This document shows positions 1 through 6,820 of a stretch of 8,535 nt of DNA, piece after piece. Made by a program: the position numbers and the translations under genes. How positions within the stretch are numbered: position 1 is the stretch's first letter; each line of letters starts with the position of its first letter. The DNA is from Deltaproteobacteria bacterium (GTDB lineage: Bacteria > Desulfobacterota > JAFDIG01), in NCBI GenBank assembly GCA_019308145.1, contig JAFDIG010000106.1, positions 1 through 8,535 of the forward strand, written 5' to 3'. The notes under the pieces are model-generated. The model was not told the DNA's origin and made no database searches. It saw nothing but the letters and a program-made list of their open reading frames with translations.

Positions 1-708
1 AAATATAGAGGAGGATTTGGTAGAAGCAATACATTTGTTGTCATGGCAAACCGTTTTTATGCTCAGTACTGTGGACCTGATAAAATATCCTTTGTTTATG
101 GTTTCCCAGGAGAAAGGCATAGAAGATTAGGTGAGATCATGTTTGGCTATAGACCTGTTTATCCTGTATATTCCCTGAAATTTGAACAAAAAAGTTTACC
201 ATCTTCTTTTCTCACCGATTTTAGATACTCAGTCATTGAATCTAAAGAAATACCACAAGAAGTGGATCAACTATGGGAAAAAATAAAAGATGATTTTTCT
301 CTATCTGTTATAAGGAATAAATCATATCTAATTCATCGTTACAAAAACCATCCTGAAGTTGAATATAGATTTTTTGCATTAAGGAAGAGAATAAAAAAGG
401 ATTTAGTTGGCTGGGTAGTAACCCGTTTGATAGATAAAACCATATATATAATGGATTTAGGAGTTGAACTCTCTCATCTTTCTTCTCTAAAAAAATTATT
501 TAAGCTTTTTTTAAAAAAGGATATAAATAACATTATTGCATGGCTTCCAGAAAATTCTCCTTATGCCCTCTTCTTTGAAAATGAGGTAGGCTTTATTGGG
601 AAAAAAGAAGAGTTTTTTCTTGAATGCATCCCTTATGAGGATGATTTAACCATGGAAGAGATACGTAAAGGATTCTTCTATACCTTAGGAGATTATGATG
701 TATACTGA
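1..708 (+). CDS. GNAT-type N-acyltransferase, 5' end outside window
   Basis: The reading frame is open from base 1, so the gene starts upstream; the ATG at 43 is internal, because homologous-looking sequence precedes it. 235 codons are visible before TGA at 706-708. The first visible residues (YRGGFGRS, residues 2-9) resemble the acyl-CoA pyrophosphate-binding loop of GNAT enzymes (R-x-x-G-x-G/A), and YGFPGERHRRLG (33-44) followed by FGYRPV resembles the yGFPn...LG stretch of the Acetyltransf_9-type GNAT family. A second lobe follows, with YLIHRYKNHPEVEY (109-122) and IYIMDLGV (148-155), as in two-lobed members of that family. It would transfer an acyl group from acyl-CoA to an amine; the acceptor is not visible. 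It overlaps the PIG-L deacetylase downstream, which suggests the two are translated together and act on one amino sugar. The GNAT fold is fairly secure; the substrate is inference. Confidence 0.72.
   Translation, partial: KYRGGFGRSNTFVVMANRFYAQYCGPDKISFVYGFPGERHRRLGEIMFGYRPVYPVYSLKFEQKSLPSSFLTDFRYSVIESKEIPQEVDQLWEKIKDDFSLSVIRNKSYLIHRYKNHPEVEYRFFALRKRIKKDLVGWVVTRLIDKTIYIMDLGVELSHLSSLKKLFKLFLKKDINNIIAWLPENSPYALFFENEVGFIGKKEEFFLECIPYEDDLTMEEIRKGFFYTLGDYDVY
687..691 (+). promoter_or_regulatory. Ribosome binding site for the PIG-L gene
   Basis: AGGAG lies inside the last codons of the acyltransferase gene. Two consecutive ATG codons follow at 695 and 698. Spacing is 3 nt to the first and 6 nt to the second, so the second ATG is the better-placed start. 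This is why 698 is preferred for the deacetylase. Confidence 0.6.
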
Positions 709-1378
709 AAAAGATATAATGGTTTATAAAGATAGCCAACCATGGGGAGAAAGAGTGCTTGTTTTTTCTCCTCATCCAGATGATGAAACATTGGGTGTGG
801 GAGGTATTATTTCAGGCCATAGAGAACATGATGACCCGGTAAAGGTTGTGGTTTTGACAGATGGATCTAAAGGTGGGGATAAAGAAGAAAGAAAAAAAGA
901 GGCATATGAAGCAATGGCTATTCTCGGAGTAAAAGATATAGAGTTCCTTAATATCCCGGATAGAGAACTTTCTCTTGAAGATAAAATAATTGAGATAGTT
1001 GATAAGATCGTTCAAGATTACAAACCTACCCTTATCTACACTCCATCACCAACAGAAGGACATCCAGATCACAAGGCATCTGCTCATATAATATGGGAAG
1101 GAGCAAATAGATTTAATTGGAATATAAAACTTGCATTTTATGAGGTTGGAGTTTCAATCAAACCTAATACGCTTGTAGATATAACGCCATGGATAAAAAA
1201 GAAGGAGATGGCTATTAATGCTTATAAAAGCCAGATGAAACAAAATCCCCTCGGAGAAAAAATCCTTGGCTTAAATAGATTTAGAAGCCTAACCCTTCCC
1301 CCACCATCTCAATATGCGGAAGCCCTTTGGGTTCTTTTGCCTCATGAGATAAAAAGTAACACATTTTCCTCGCTCTAA
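698..1378 (+). CDS. PIG-L/LmbE-family zinc N-deacetylase
   Basis: 226 codons from ATG 698 (227 from ATG 695); normal length for the family. Numbering from 695, PHPDDE at residues 26-31 and GHPDH at 122-126 are the two signature motifs. By analogy with MshB-type enzymes, His27, Asp30 and His126 would bind zinc and Asp29 would act as general base. The fold continues to LPPPSQYAEALWVL (201-214), typical of the family's C-terminal end, so the protein looks complete. Members hydrolyse N-acetyl groups of GlcNAc-containing glycolipids, thiols or polysaccharides in the cytoplasm. The gene overlaps the upstream acyltransferase by 11-14 nt; the pair could remove one N-acyl group and install another. 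The exact substrate cannot be read. Downstream, the next coding frame begins to look coding before this gene's TAA, so a fusion with the following glycosyltransferase through a one-base frame change is possible. Confidence 0.9.
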   Translation: MYTEKDIMVYKDSQPWGERVLVFSPHPDDETLGVGGIISGHREHDDPVKVVVLTDGSKGGDKEERKKEAYEAMAILGVKDIEFLNIPDRELSLEDKIIEIVDKIVQDYKPTLIYTPSPTEGHPDHKASAHIIWEGANRFNWNIKLAFYEVGVSIKPNTLVDITPWIKKKEMAINAYKSQMKQNPLGEKILGLNRFRSLTLPPPSQYAEALWVLLPHEIKSNTFSSL

Positions 1379-1424
1379 GCCCCTTGTTTCTGTTATCATT
1401 AGAACAAAGAATCGGCCTAATCTA
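1353..1424 (+). other. Coding-like 5' extension of the GT2 gene without a start codon
   Basis: These 24 codons are in frame with the glycosyltransferase that follows and encode the indispensable first beta strand of a GT-A fold, KPLVSVIIRTKNRPN. None is ATG, GTG or TTG. An in-frame TAA at 1350-1352 closes the frame. The codons just before it read ATG AGA TAA from 1344, so an ATG exists but is stopped at its third codon. The stretch overlaps the end of the PIG-L gene (frame 2), and removing one A from the A5 run at 1351-1355 would join the two genes in one frame. Possible explanations are a sequencing or assembly error, a nonsense mutation at codon 3, a real PIG-L/GT2 fusion broken by a frameshift, or initiation at a rare ATT or ATC (1395 or 1398). 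Confidence 0.7.
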
Positions 1425-2447
1425 TTGTATGAAGCTCTTAAAAGCTTAACTATGCAAACTTATAAAAATTTTGAAGCTGTTGTTGTAAATGATGGTGGTG
1501 AGGATATATCTAAAATTCTTGATGAAATGAGAAGAAATATAATTATAAACGAAGTTGTGCATACAAAATCTAAAGGGAGAGGGGCTGCGTTAAATAATGG
1601 TATTAAAGCTGCTAAAGGCGAACTTATCGCTTATTTGGATGACGATGATCTTTACTATCCTGACCATCTCTCAACATTAGTTTCTCTATTAATTAACACA
1701 GAATATAGGGTCGCCTATGCTGATGCCTATTCAGGTTTTTATAAGTTTGATGATAAAAAGAAAAGATATGAACTTGACTTTAGGACTTTGCTATTTTCTT
1801 CTGATTTTGATAAGGATACATTGCTATTTGAAAATTATATCCCTTTAAACTCTGTTATGCATTATAAATCATGTCTGGAGCATGTTGGAGGATTTGATAC
1901 CACTCTTGAGATCTTTGAAGATTGGGATTTTCTTATAAAGTTATCACGGGATTATACCTTTTATCATATACCTAAGGTCACTGCTGAATATAGGATTCGT
2001 GAAAAGGGTTCAAATATTACTACTTCCCCTTTTGAGCAACAAAGGGTAGCTCATTTTAGAGAGATAATATATAAACGATATGAATCATTACGAAAAGAGG
2101 CGGCTTTAAAGGCCTATGATAAAATCTCTAAGCGATATTTTGGTGAAGCAAGAAATAAATATCATCTTCAAGTAAGAATAGATGAACTAACTGAAGCAAT
2201 AAAAAAGAATATAGAAGAGAAGAAAAAACTTTATAAAGATTTAGATAATCTTTATAGCCAAATGCAAAAGAAAAATGAAGAGATAGTGGAACTTAAGGCT
2301 AAGATAGGTCAGCTTGAAACCGATAATATCAATCTTAAAAGAGCAGTTGACGAATACTATAATAGCATTCAAAGGATTTATAACCGTTTGCCAATTAAGA
2401 TATTAAGAAGATTAAAAAAGGCAATTTTAGCTTTAAAAGGAAGATAA
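1425..2447 (+). CDS. GT2 glycosyltransferase with C-terminal coiled coil, start uncertain
   Basis: The coordinates use the first legal start codon (TTG 1425), giving 340 residues, but this start removes the first beta strand, so the true protein almost surely begins upstream. Numbering from 1425: VVVNDGGEDI (19-28) is the nucleotide-binding loop; AYLDDDDLYYPDHL (69-82) holds the DXD-type metal site; GGFDTTLEIFEDWDF (155-169) supplies the acidic catalytic region; the GT-A domain ends near residue 215. A charged helix follows, with a regular heptad core from about 248 to 318, then a basic amphipathic end (LPIKILRRLKKAI, 322-334) that could touch the membrane. The enzyme would transfer a sugar from a nucleotide donor in the cytoplasm; donor and acceptor are unknown. 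The gap to the methyltransferase gene is 4 bp, so the two are probably cotranslated. No clear ribosome site precedes any candidate start. The family call is secure; the 5' end is not. Confidence 0.85.
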   Translation: MYEALKSLTMQTYKNFEAVVVNDGGEDISKILDEMRRNIIINEVVHTKSKGRGAALNNGIKAAKGELIAYLDDDDLYYPDHLSTLVSLLINTEYRVAYADAYSGFYKFDDKKKRYELDFRTLLFSSDFDKDTLLFENYIPLNSVMHYKSCLEHVGGFDTTLEIFEDWDFLIKLSRDYTFYHIPKVTAEYRIREKGSNITTSPFEQQRVAHFREIIYKRYESLRKEAALKAYDKISKRYFGEARNKYHLQVRIDELTEAIKKNIEEKKKLYKDLDNLYSQMQKKNEEIVELKAKIGQLETDNINLKRAVDEYYNSIQRIYNRLPIKILRRLKKAILALKGR

Positions 2448-2451
2448 AGAA

Positions 2452-3447
2452 ATGGTAGTAGAATTTGAGCAATATGTTAAAAAAATTATGCCACGTCCCA
2501 TAAAAGAAAGATTAAAAAAAAGTCCATTTTTTCAAAAAATAATAAACAAAATAAGAAAGAAAGATTTAAGGTTAAATTCAGAAACCTATCAAAAACTTTT
2601 AGAACAAGAGGCAAAAGAGTGGTCATCATTTGATAGAGAAAAATTAAAAGATGAATGGTGTAGTCATTTAGAAGTGAGTAAATATATCAATTTCCTTTGT
2701 TCAGGTTCTCCTTATGAGGCATGGTGGGATTACTTAAAAAAAGAATATAACCATTTTGAAAAGGCTGCATCCTTAGGTGCTGGTGATCTGACAGTTGAAG
2801 AGATATTGCTTGTCAAAGATTTATGTGGTCAGATAGATTGTTTTGATATAGCTGAAGAGGCGATGAAAAAAGGAAAAGAAAACTCAAGGTTTCCAGATAG
2901 ATTGAACATTCATGTAACTGATTGTAATTTTATTGAGCTTCCTCCTAACCATTATGATTTCATTTTGGTTCATCATGCTTTTCACCATCTTCAAAACCTT
3001 GAACATGTTGCTGATGAGATAAAGAAGAGTCTCAAACCTGGTGGGATCTTTGCACTTAACGATTTTATTGGGGAATCATATTTCCAGTGGTCAGATGAGA
3101 AGATAAAGCTTGCAAATGAAATTATTAAATCCTTTCCTGATATTGATGGGGATCCAAATTTTAAATCTCCATGTGTAAGGCCATCACTTTCTGAACTTAA
3201 AAACTTCTCCCCATTTGAAGCAATACGCTCTCAAGAAATCTTAGATGTACTTAAAAAGAGATTTACTTGTATTAAACAGGTAAAGTATGGGGGATTGCTT
3301 TATGTTACTATTCAGGGAAAAGCATCAAAGTTTAAAGACATCCCTGAAATGAATAGTTTTATAAGACTGCTGTGCGTGATAGACAGCCTATGTGAAAAAC
3401 TTGGTCTTTTGCAAGCATTTACTTTCTCTATTTATAAGAAAGTTTAA
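2452..3447 (+). CDS. Class I SAM-dependent methyltransferase
   Basis: 331 residues from ATG 2452, with AAGGA at 2437-2441 upstream (10 nt spacing). The methyltransferase core runs from about residue 100 to 210. ASLGAGD (106-112) is motif I for SAM binding, with a shortened glycine pattern compared with GxGxG; CFDIAEEAM (130-138) contains the acidic residue after strand 2; YDFILVHHAFHHL (168-180) and LKPGGIFALNDF (194-205) are motif IV and the post-core strand of the Methyltransf_11/25 group. The N-terminal 40 residues are basic and amphipathic (PRPIKERLKKSPFF, 14-27), much like the C-terminus of the preceding GT2 protein. It probably O- or N-methylates a sugar or caps the growing chain. The target is inferred from context only. 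It sits 4 bp after the GT2 gene and 5 bp before the next one, so it is part of the same transcript. The methyltransferase fold is confident. Confidence 0.88.
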   Translation: MVVEFEQYVKKIMPRPIKERLKKSPFFQKIINKIRKKDLRLNSETYQKLLEQEAKEWSSFDREKLKDEWCSHLEVSKYINFLCSGSPYEAWWDYLKKEYNHFEKAASLGAGDLTVEEILLVKDLCGQIDCFDIAEEAMKKGKENSRFPDRLNIHVTDCNFIELPPNHYDFILVHHAFHHLQNLEHVADEIKKSLKPGGIFALNDFIGESYFQWSDEKIKLANEIIKSFPDIDGDPNFKSPCVRPSLSELKNFSPFEAIRSQEILDVLKKRFTCIKQVKYGGLLYVTIQGKASKFKDIPEMNSFIRLLCVIDSLCEKLGLLQAFTFSIYKKV

Positions 3448-3452
3448 ATCTT

Positions 3453-4424
3453 ATGAGCAAGGTAGATATTTCAATTGTTATACTTACAAAAAATGGAACA
3501 CCTTATATAAAAGAAGTGCTTGAAGCTATTTATCAACAGAAAACATCTTTGCGTTTTGAGATAATAGCAGTTGATTCAGGTTCCACCGATGGTACCTTAG
3601 ATATCCTAAAGAAATTCTCAGTAATTCTTCATCAGATCTCACCAGAAAAATTCAATCATGGTGGCACAAGAAATTTAGGTATCAGTTTATCAAAAGGAAA
3701 GTTAATAATTCTCCTTACTCAAGATGCAACACCAGCTGATGAAAATTGGATGGAAAACTTAACCAAAGATTTATGGAATGATCCCATGGTGGCAGGTGTA
3801 TATGCAAGAAAAATCCCAAGGATTGAGTCAAATCCTATTGAGAGACGAGAGGTCATTCAATTCCCTTTTGAGGGCGGAACGCAAAAACTAATCTTTAGAA
3901 TATCAGATCATGGATGGGAACATTATAGAAAATATGCACATATATATAGATATTTTTCAAATACCTGCTCTGCAATAAGAAGATCGGTTTGGGAAAAGAT
4001 ACCTTTTAGAGAGGTCAATTTTGCTGAAGACAATCTCTGGGCTCAAGAGGTGTTAGAGGCAGGTTATACTAAAATTTATGAACCTGCTGCTGCGGTATAC
4101 CATTCTCATGATTATTCCCCCATTGTTTATATGCGTCGTTGCTTTGATCATGCTTGTGGTATGAAGCAACTTTTTGGATATCAGGATACATTTTACTTTT
4201 GGCAGATAATCTTAAGAGCAGGAAGATCCTTTTTGGAGGATACTAAATTTATTAAAAAAGATAATAATTTACCTTTAAAAGAGAAAATAGGTTGGATATG
4301 CTTTTCCCCTATATATCATATTTTAAAAAATACAGGAACATATCTTGGCGCTCATTATGAGAAAATCCCTAAAAGATGGATAAAAAAATTATCATTGCAG
4401 TACAGGTTAATTCGTTCAAGCTGA
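3453..4424 (+). CDS. GT2 glycosyltransferase, rhamnosyltransferase-like (HGGTRN/TQDA type)
   Basis: 323 residues from ATG 3453; only a weak purine run (AGAAAG) precedes the start, so translational coupling to the methyltransferase, whose stop is 5 bp away, is likely. DISIVILTKN (5-14) begins the GT-A fold; VDSGSTDGT (40-48) is the nucleotide loop; FNHGGTRNLG (67-76) and LLTQDATP (87-94) are the paired signatures of a GT2 subgroup in which many members are annotated as rhamnosyltransferases, the TQD being its DXD equivalent. FAEDNLWAQEV (190-200) supplies the catalytic acidic pair and VYHSHDYS (215-222) the distal histidine. A mostly helical tail of about 95 residues follows, without a clear membrane segment. 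It would add a deoxyhexose or similar sugar to the repeat unit. The subgroup assignment comes from remembered motifs; the sugar is not proven. It is the last gene before a 181-bp gap. Confidence 0.87.
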   Translation: MSKVDISIVILTKNGTPYIKEVLEAIYQQKTSLRFEIIAVDSGSTDGTLDILKKFSVILHQISPEKFNHGGTRNLGISLSKGKLIILLTQDATPADENWMENLTKDLWNDPMVAGVYARKIPRIESNPIERREVIQFPFEGGTQKLIFRISDHGWEHYRKYAHIYRYFSNTCSAIRRSVWEKIPFREVNFAEDNLWAQEVLEAGYTKIYEPAAAVYHSHDYSPIVYMRRCFDHACGMKQLFGYQDTFYFWQIILRAGRSFLEDTKFIKKDNNLPLKEKIGWICFSPIYHILKNTGTYLGAHYEKIPKRWIKKLSLQYRLIRSS

Positions 4425-4605
4425 AAAATGAAGTGCAAACTATAATGATAACATATAAAAATACTACCCTACGGTGAATAAAAAATAATTAAAATTATAA
4501 AAAATAGAGAATTTTCCTTTTATTTTAGTGAGACGGGGTCAGCTCAAACGTAATTAATTCATTTTTCTTATATGGAGTAATTAATATAAAAGAAGAGAAA
4601 AAGTA
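4425..4605 (+). other. Intergenic gap, possible promoter region or mobile-element scar
   Basis: This is the only sizeable non-coding stretch in the window. It is extremely AT-rich except for a patch at 4529-4550 (GTGAGACGGGGTCAGCTC and following bases). TAATTAAT occurs twice, at 4551-4558 and 4578-4585. A TATAAT hexamer is at 4441-4446, but no good -35 element stands 16-18 bp upstream. I find no GC-rich hairpin followed by a T run, so no convincing terminator. The patch resembles, from memory, GGGGTCAG-type ends seen near REP-associated Y1 transposases; this is unverified. The gap may carry a second promoter for genes 6-9 or be an insertion scar. Confidence 0.5.
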
Positions 4606-5844
4606 ATGAATATAATGCATATTGTACAGGGTTTCCCTCCAAAAGCTTATGGCGGAACAGAAATGGTTGCATATAACTTGGCTCTTTACCAAGTAAAAAG
4701 ACACAATGTATCTGTTTTTACTCGTATAGAGGATTTCTCTAAGGAAAACGATATGATAGAGGAATATAACATAGGTAATATCCATGTTAAAGGGATGATT
4801 AATAATTTCCCACAGAAAAATATATTGAAAAACCAACGACTTATCAATAGAGCGGCTGAGAAATATTTGGAGCAGTTCATTAATGAAAAGAAACCAGATA
4901 TAGTTATTGTTGAACATACCATCGGGCTTTCAGTAAATCTTTTATCTATTATTCACTCAAAAAATATTCCTATTTTATATATCATAACAGACTGGTGGTT
5001 AATCTGTCCAAGGATACAACTCTTTAACAAAAATAATCAGCTTTGCACAGGTCCAGGGATATTAAAATGTGGAAGTTGTTTTTCTCATCCTTTTTCATGG
5101 AAAAGGAATAGATTAACTTTGCTTGCCTTTTTCATTTTCAGAAATATTTTGATAAAAAATAGATTAAAACCAGTAAAACGTTTTGTTGTTGGTTCAGAGT
5201 ATATAAAACAAAGCTATTTAAAAACAGGGATCATTCCTGCTGAAAAAATAGATGTCATTCCTTTTGGGATTGATACCTCCTTTGTAGAATCATTTAAAAG
5301 AAAACCTCATAACTCCTTGAGATTTGGCTACATTGGTACAATCCTACCACATAAAGGACTTCATATCCTTATACCAGCCTTTAACCGATTTAAAAGCAAA
5401 GATGTAACCCTCTCTTTATATGGAAATGATCGTGTATCTCCTGAATATACCAACTATCTAAAATCTTTGGCAAAGCATCCTAATATAAAATTTATGGGCC
5501 CATTTAAAGAGGGTTATCTTTCTGAAGTGCTTTCAAATATCGATGTATTGGTTCTTCCATCCATTGGACATGAATCCTTTGGCTTAGTGATAAGGGAAGC
5601 TCATGCAGTTGGAATTCCAGTGATTATTCCTAAATTTGGCGCATTACTTGAGGCAATAGAAGATGGAAAAGGAGGACTCTTTTTTAACATAGGGGATGTG
5701 GATGACCTATTTAGCAAGATGAAATCATTAGTAGTAGAACCAAAACTCTTAGATAAAATCTCTTCTTCAATTCCTCGTGTAAAAAGCTTTAAGGAATATG
5801 GAGAAGAAATAGATAAGGTCATAGAGACGATTATAAGGGAGTAG
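4606..5844 (+). CDS. GT4-family glycosyltransferase with a four-cysteine insert
   Basis: 412 residues from ATG 4606, preceded by AGAAGAG (4591-4597, 8 nt spacing); length is normal for a GT-B enzyme. The N-terminal Rossmann domain starts with MHIVQGFPPKAYGGTEMVA (4-22), whose Gly-Gly loop is typical of GT4. The C-terminal donor domain holds FGYIGTILPHKGLHIL (240-255) and ESFGLVIRE (323-331), where Glu323 and Glu331 make the E-x7-E motif binding the donor nucleotide sugar. Between the domains lies DWWLICPR (129-136) followed by further cysteines; Cys134, Cys147, Cys155 and Cys158 could form a metal or structural site, a layout I recall in a GT4 subgroup. It should be a retaining glycosyltransferase acting at the inner membrane face. 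Donor and linkage are unknown. It heads the second block of tightly spaced genes; the next starts 6 bp after its stop. Confidence 0.9.
   Translation: MNIMHIVQGFPPKAYGGTEMVAYNLALYQVKRHNVSVFTRIEDFSKENDMIEEYNIGNIHVKGMINNFPQKNILKNQRLINRAAEKYLEQFINEKKPDIVIVEHTIGLSVNLLSIIHSKNIPILYIITDWWLICPRIQLFNKNNQLCTGPGILKCGSCFSHPFSWKRNRLTLLAFFIFRNILIKNRLKPVKRFVVGSEYIKQSYLKTGIIPAEKIDVIPFGIDTSFVESFKRKPHNSLRFGYIGTILPHKGLHILIPAFNRFKSKDVTLSLYGNDRVSPEYTNYLKSLAKHPNIKFMGPFKEGYLSEVLSNIDVLVLPSIGHESFGLVIREAHAVGIPVIIPKFGALLEAIEDGKGGLFFNIGDVDDLFSKMKSLVVEPKLLDKISSSIPRVKSFKEYGEEIDKVIETIIRE
5836..5841 (+). promoter_or_regulatory. Ribosome binding site supporting a GTG start
   Basis: AGGGAG overlaps the last codons of the GT4 gene and lies 9 nt before GTG 5851. 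An in-frame TAG (5842-5844) lies just upstream and the next in-frame methionine of the GT2 protein is at residue 120, beyond the catalytic start, so GTG 5851 is the only reasonable start. Confidence 0.65.
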
Positions 5845-5850
5845 AAAATT

Positions 5851-6819
5851 GTGAACATAGTTGTTTCTGTGATTATTCCTAACTGGAATGGAAAAGAACT
5901 TTTAGCTCGTACTCTTGATCGACTTAAAAAACAAAGTTTTAAAGATTTTGAGATTATTGTAGTGGATAATGGTTCAATTGATGGTTCTGTTCAATTCATA
6001 AAAGAACATTTTCCAGATGTTAATATCTTAAGCTTAACGGAAAACAAAGGATTCGCCCATGCTTGTAATCTTGGTATTAGATATGCAAAAGGTGAATTTA
6101 TTGCCCTGTTAAATAATGATGCAGAACCTGATAAAGATTGGCTTTTTTACTTAACAGATGCCTTAAGTAAATATACTGATTATTCATTTTTTGCATCTTT
6201 TGTATTGATGTATGATAAACCAGATATAGTGGATAGCGCAGGAGATTGCTTCTCCCCCTTTGGTGTTGCTTTTAAAAGAGGGCATAGGAAAGAAGCAAAA
6301 AAATATTACAAAAAAGAAAAGGTTTTTGGGGCAAGCGCTTCTGCTTCGATATATAGAAAAGATTTTTTTAATCATGTTGGTTTTTTTGATGAGGACCTAT
6401 ACTTTCTTTATGAGGATGCGGATATAAGTTTTCGGGCAAACCTTTTTGGACTTAAATGTCTTTTTGTTCCTGAAGCAAAGGTTTTTCATCATATTTCGGC
6501 TAGCTCTAAAAAAGGAGAGGGCAAAAAGGTTGCAAATTTCTTTGGCCCAAGGAATATTGAATGGGTATATTTCAAGAATATGCCTATTCTTTTAATTTTT
6601 TTAACATTTATACCACATCTTATATTTATATTTGTAGCCTTTTTATTAGCTATAAAAAAGAAAAGAGGAAAGCTATACTTAAAAGGAAAATTCAATTTTT
6701 TTTTGAACCTTGGTAAAATAATCAAAAAAAGAAAGCAAGTTTTAAAAAATAAGAGGGTCTCTTGTTGGGATTTGATAAAGATCTTTAAATGGGAGAACTT
6801 ATTTTATAGATCATTTTAA
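5851..6819 (+). CDS. WbbL-like GT2 glycosyltransferase with a C-terminal membrane segment
   Basis: 322 residues from GTG 5851. VSVIIPNWNG (5-14) opens the fold; VVDNGSIDGS (37-46) is the nucleotide loop; NKGFAHACNLG (65-75) and LLNNDAEP (86-93) follow, with NND as the metal-binding DXD equivalent. FGASASASIYRK (159-170) and FDEDLYFLYEDADISFR (179-195) carry the acceptor-side region and catalytic acidic residues, and VFHHISASS (211-219) the distal histidine pair. This order is that of WbbL-like rhamnosyl and related glycosyltransferases. About residues 245-268 form one hydrophobic segment rich in Ile, Leu and Phe, followed by a strongly basic tail (270-303), so the protein is probably anchored with its catalytic domain in the cytoplasm. 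It is adjacent to a second enzyme of the same layout, 12 bp downstream, suggesting consecutive sugar additions or an old duplication. The donor sugar is not determined. Confidence 0.9.
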   Translation: MNIVVSVIIPNWNGKELLARTLDRLKKQSFKDFEIIVVDNGSIDGSVQFIKEHFPDVNILSLTENKGFAHACNLGIRYAKGEFIALLNNDAEPDKDWLFYLTDALSKYTDYSFFASFVLMYDKPDIVDSAGDCFSPFGVAFKRGHRKEAKKYYKKEKVFGASASASIYRKDFFNHVGFFDEDLYFLYEDADISFRANLFGLKCLFVPEAKVFHHISASSKKGEGKKVANFFGPRNIEWVYFKNMPILLIFLTFIPHLIFIFVAFLLAIKKKRGKLYLKGKFNFFLNLGKIIKKRKQVLKNKRVSCWDLIKIFKWENLFYRSF

Positions 6820-6820
6820 A

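Noticed and set aside
488..514. A-run/T-run inverted repeat around TTAAGCTT inside the acyltransferase gene
   Set aside because: It is explained by lysine, leucine and phenylalanine codons in an intact frame and forms only a weak A-T stem.
719..721. ATG 719 as an alternative start for the deacetylase
   Set aside because: It has no ribosome site, while AGGAG at 687-691 is well placed for ATG 698.
1425..1427. TTG 1425 as the true start of the coiled-coil GT2
   Set aside because: It would delete the first beta strand and part of the nucleotide-binding site, and lacks a ribosome site. It is used only as a formal coordinate.
4441..4446. TATAAT as a -10 box for the second gene block
   Set aside because: No TTGACA-like element lies at the correct distance, and such hexamers are frequent by chance in this composition. 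It also lies about 160 bp before the next gene.
4445..4477. Ten-codon frame (MITYKNTTLR) in the gap
   Set aside because: Very short, without a ribosome site, and at a length expected by chance.
4485..4498. Palindrome ATAATT-AA-AATTAT as a terminator
   Set aside because: The stem is only six A-T pairs with a two-base loop and no following T run, too weak for an intrinsic terminator.
4525..4917. Reverse-strand open frame of 130 codons covering the gap and the start of the GT4 gene
   Set aside because: It lies mostly opposite a clearly coding GT4 gene, its product is an unstructured mix of aromatic and hydrophobic residues expected from AT-rich antisense, and no motif is recognisable.
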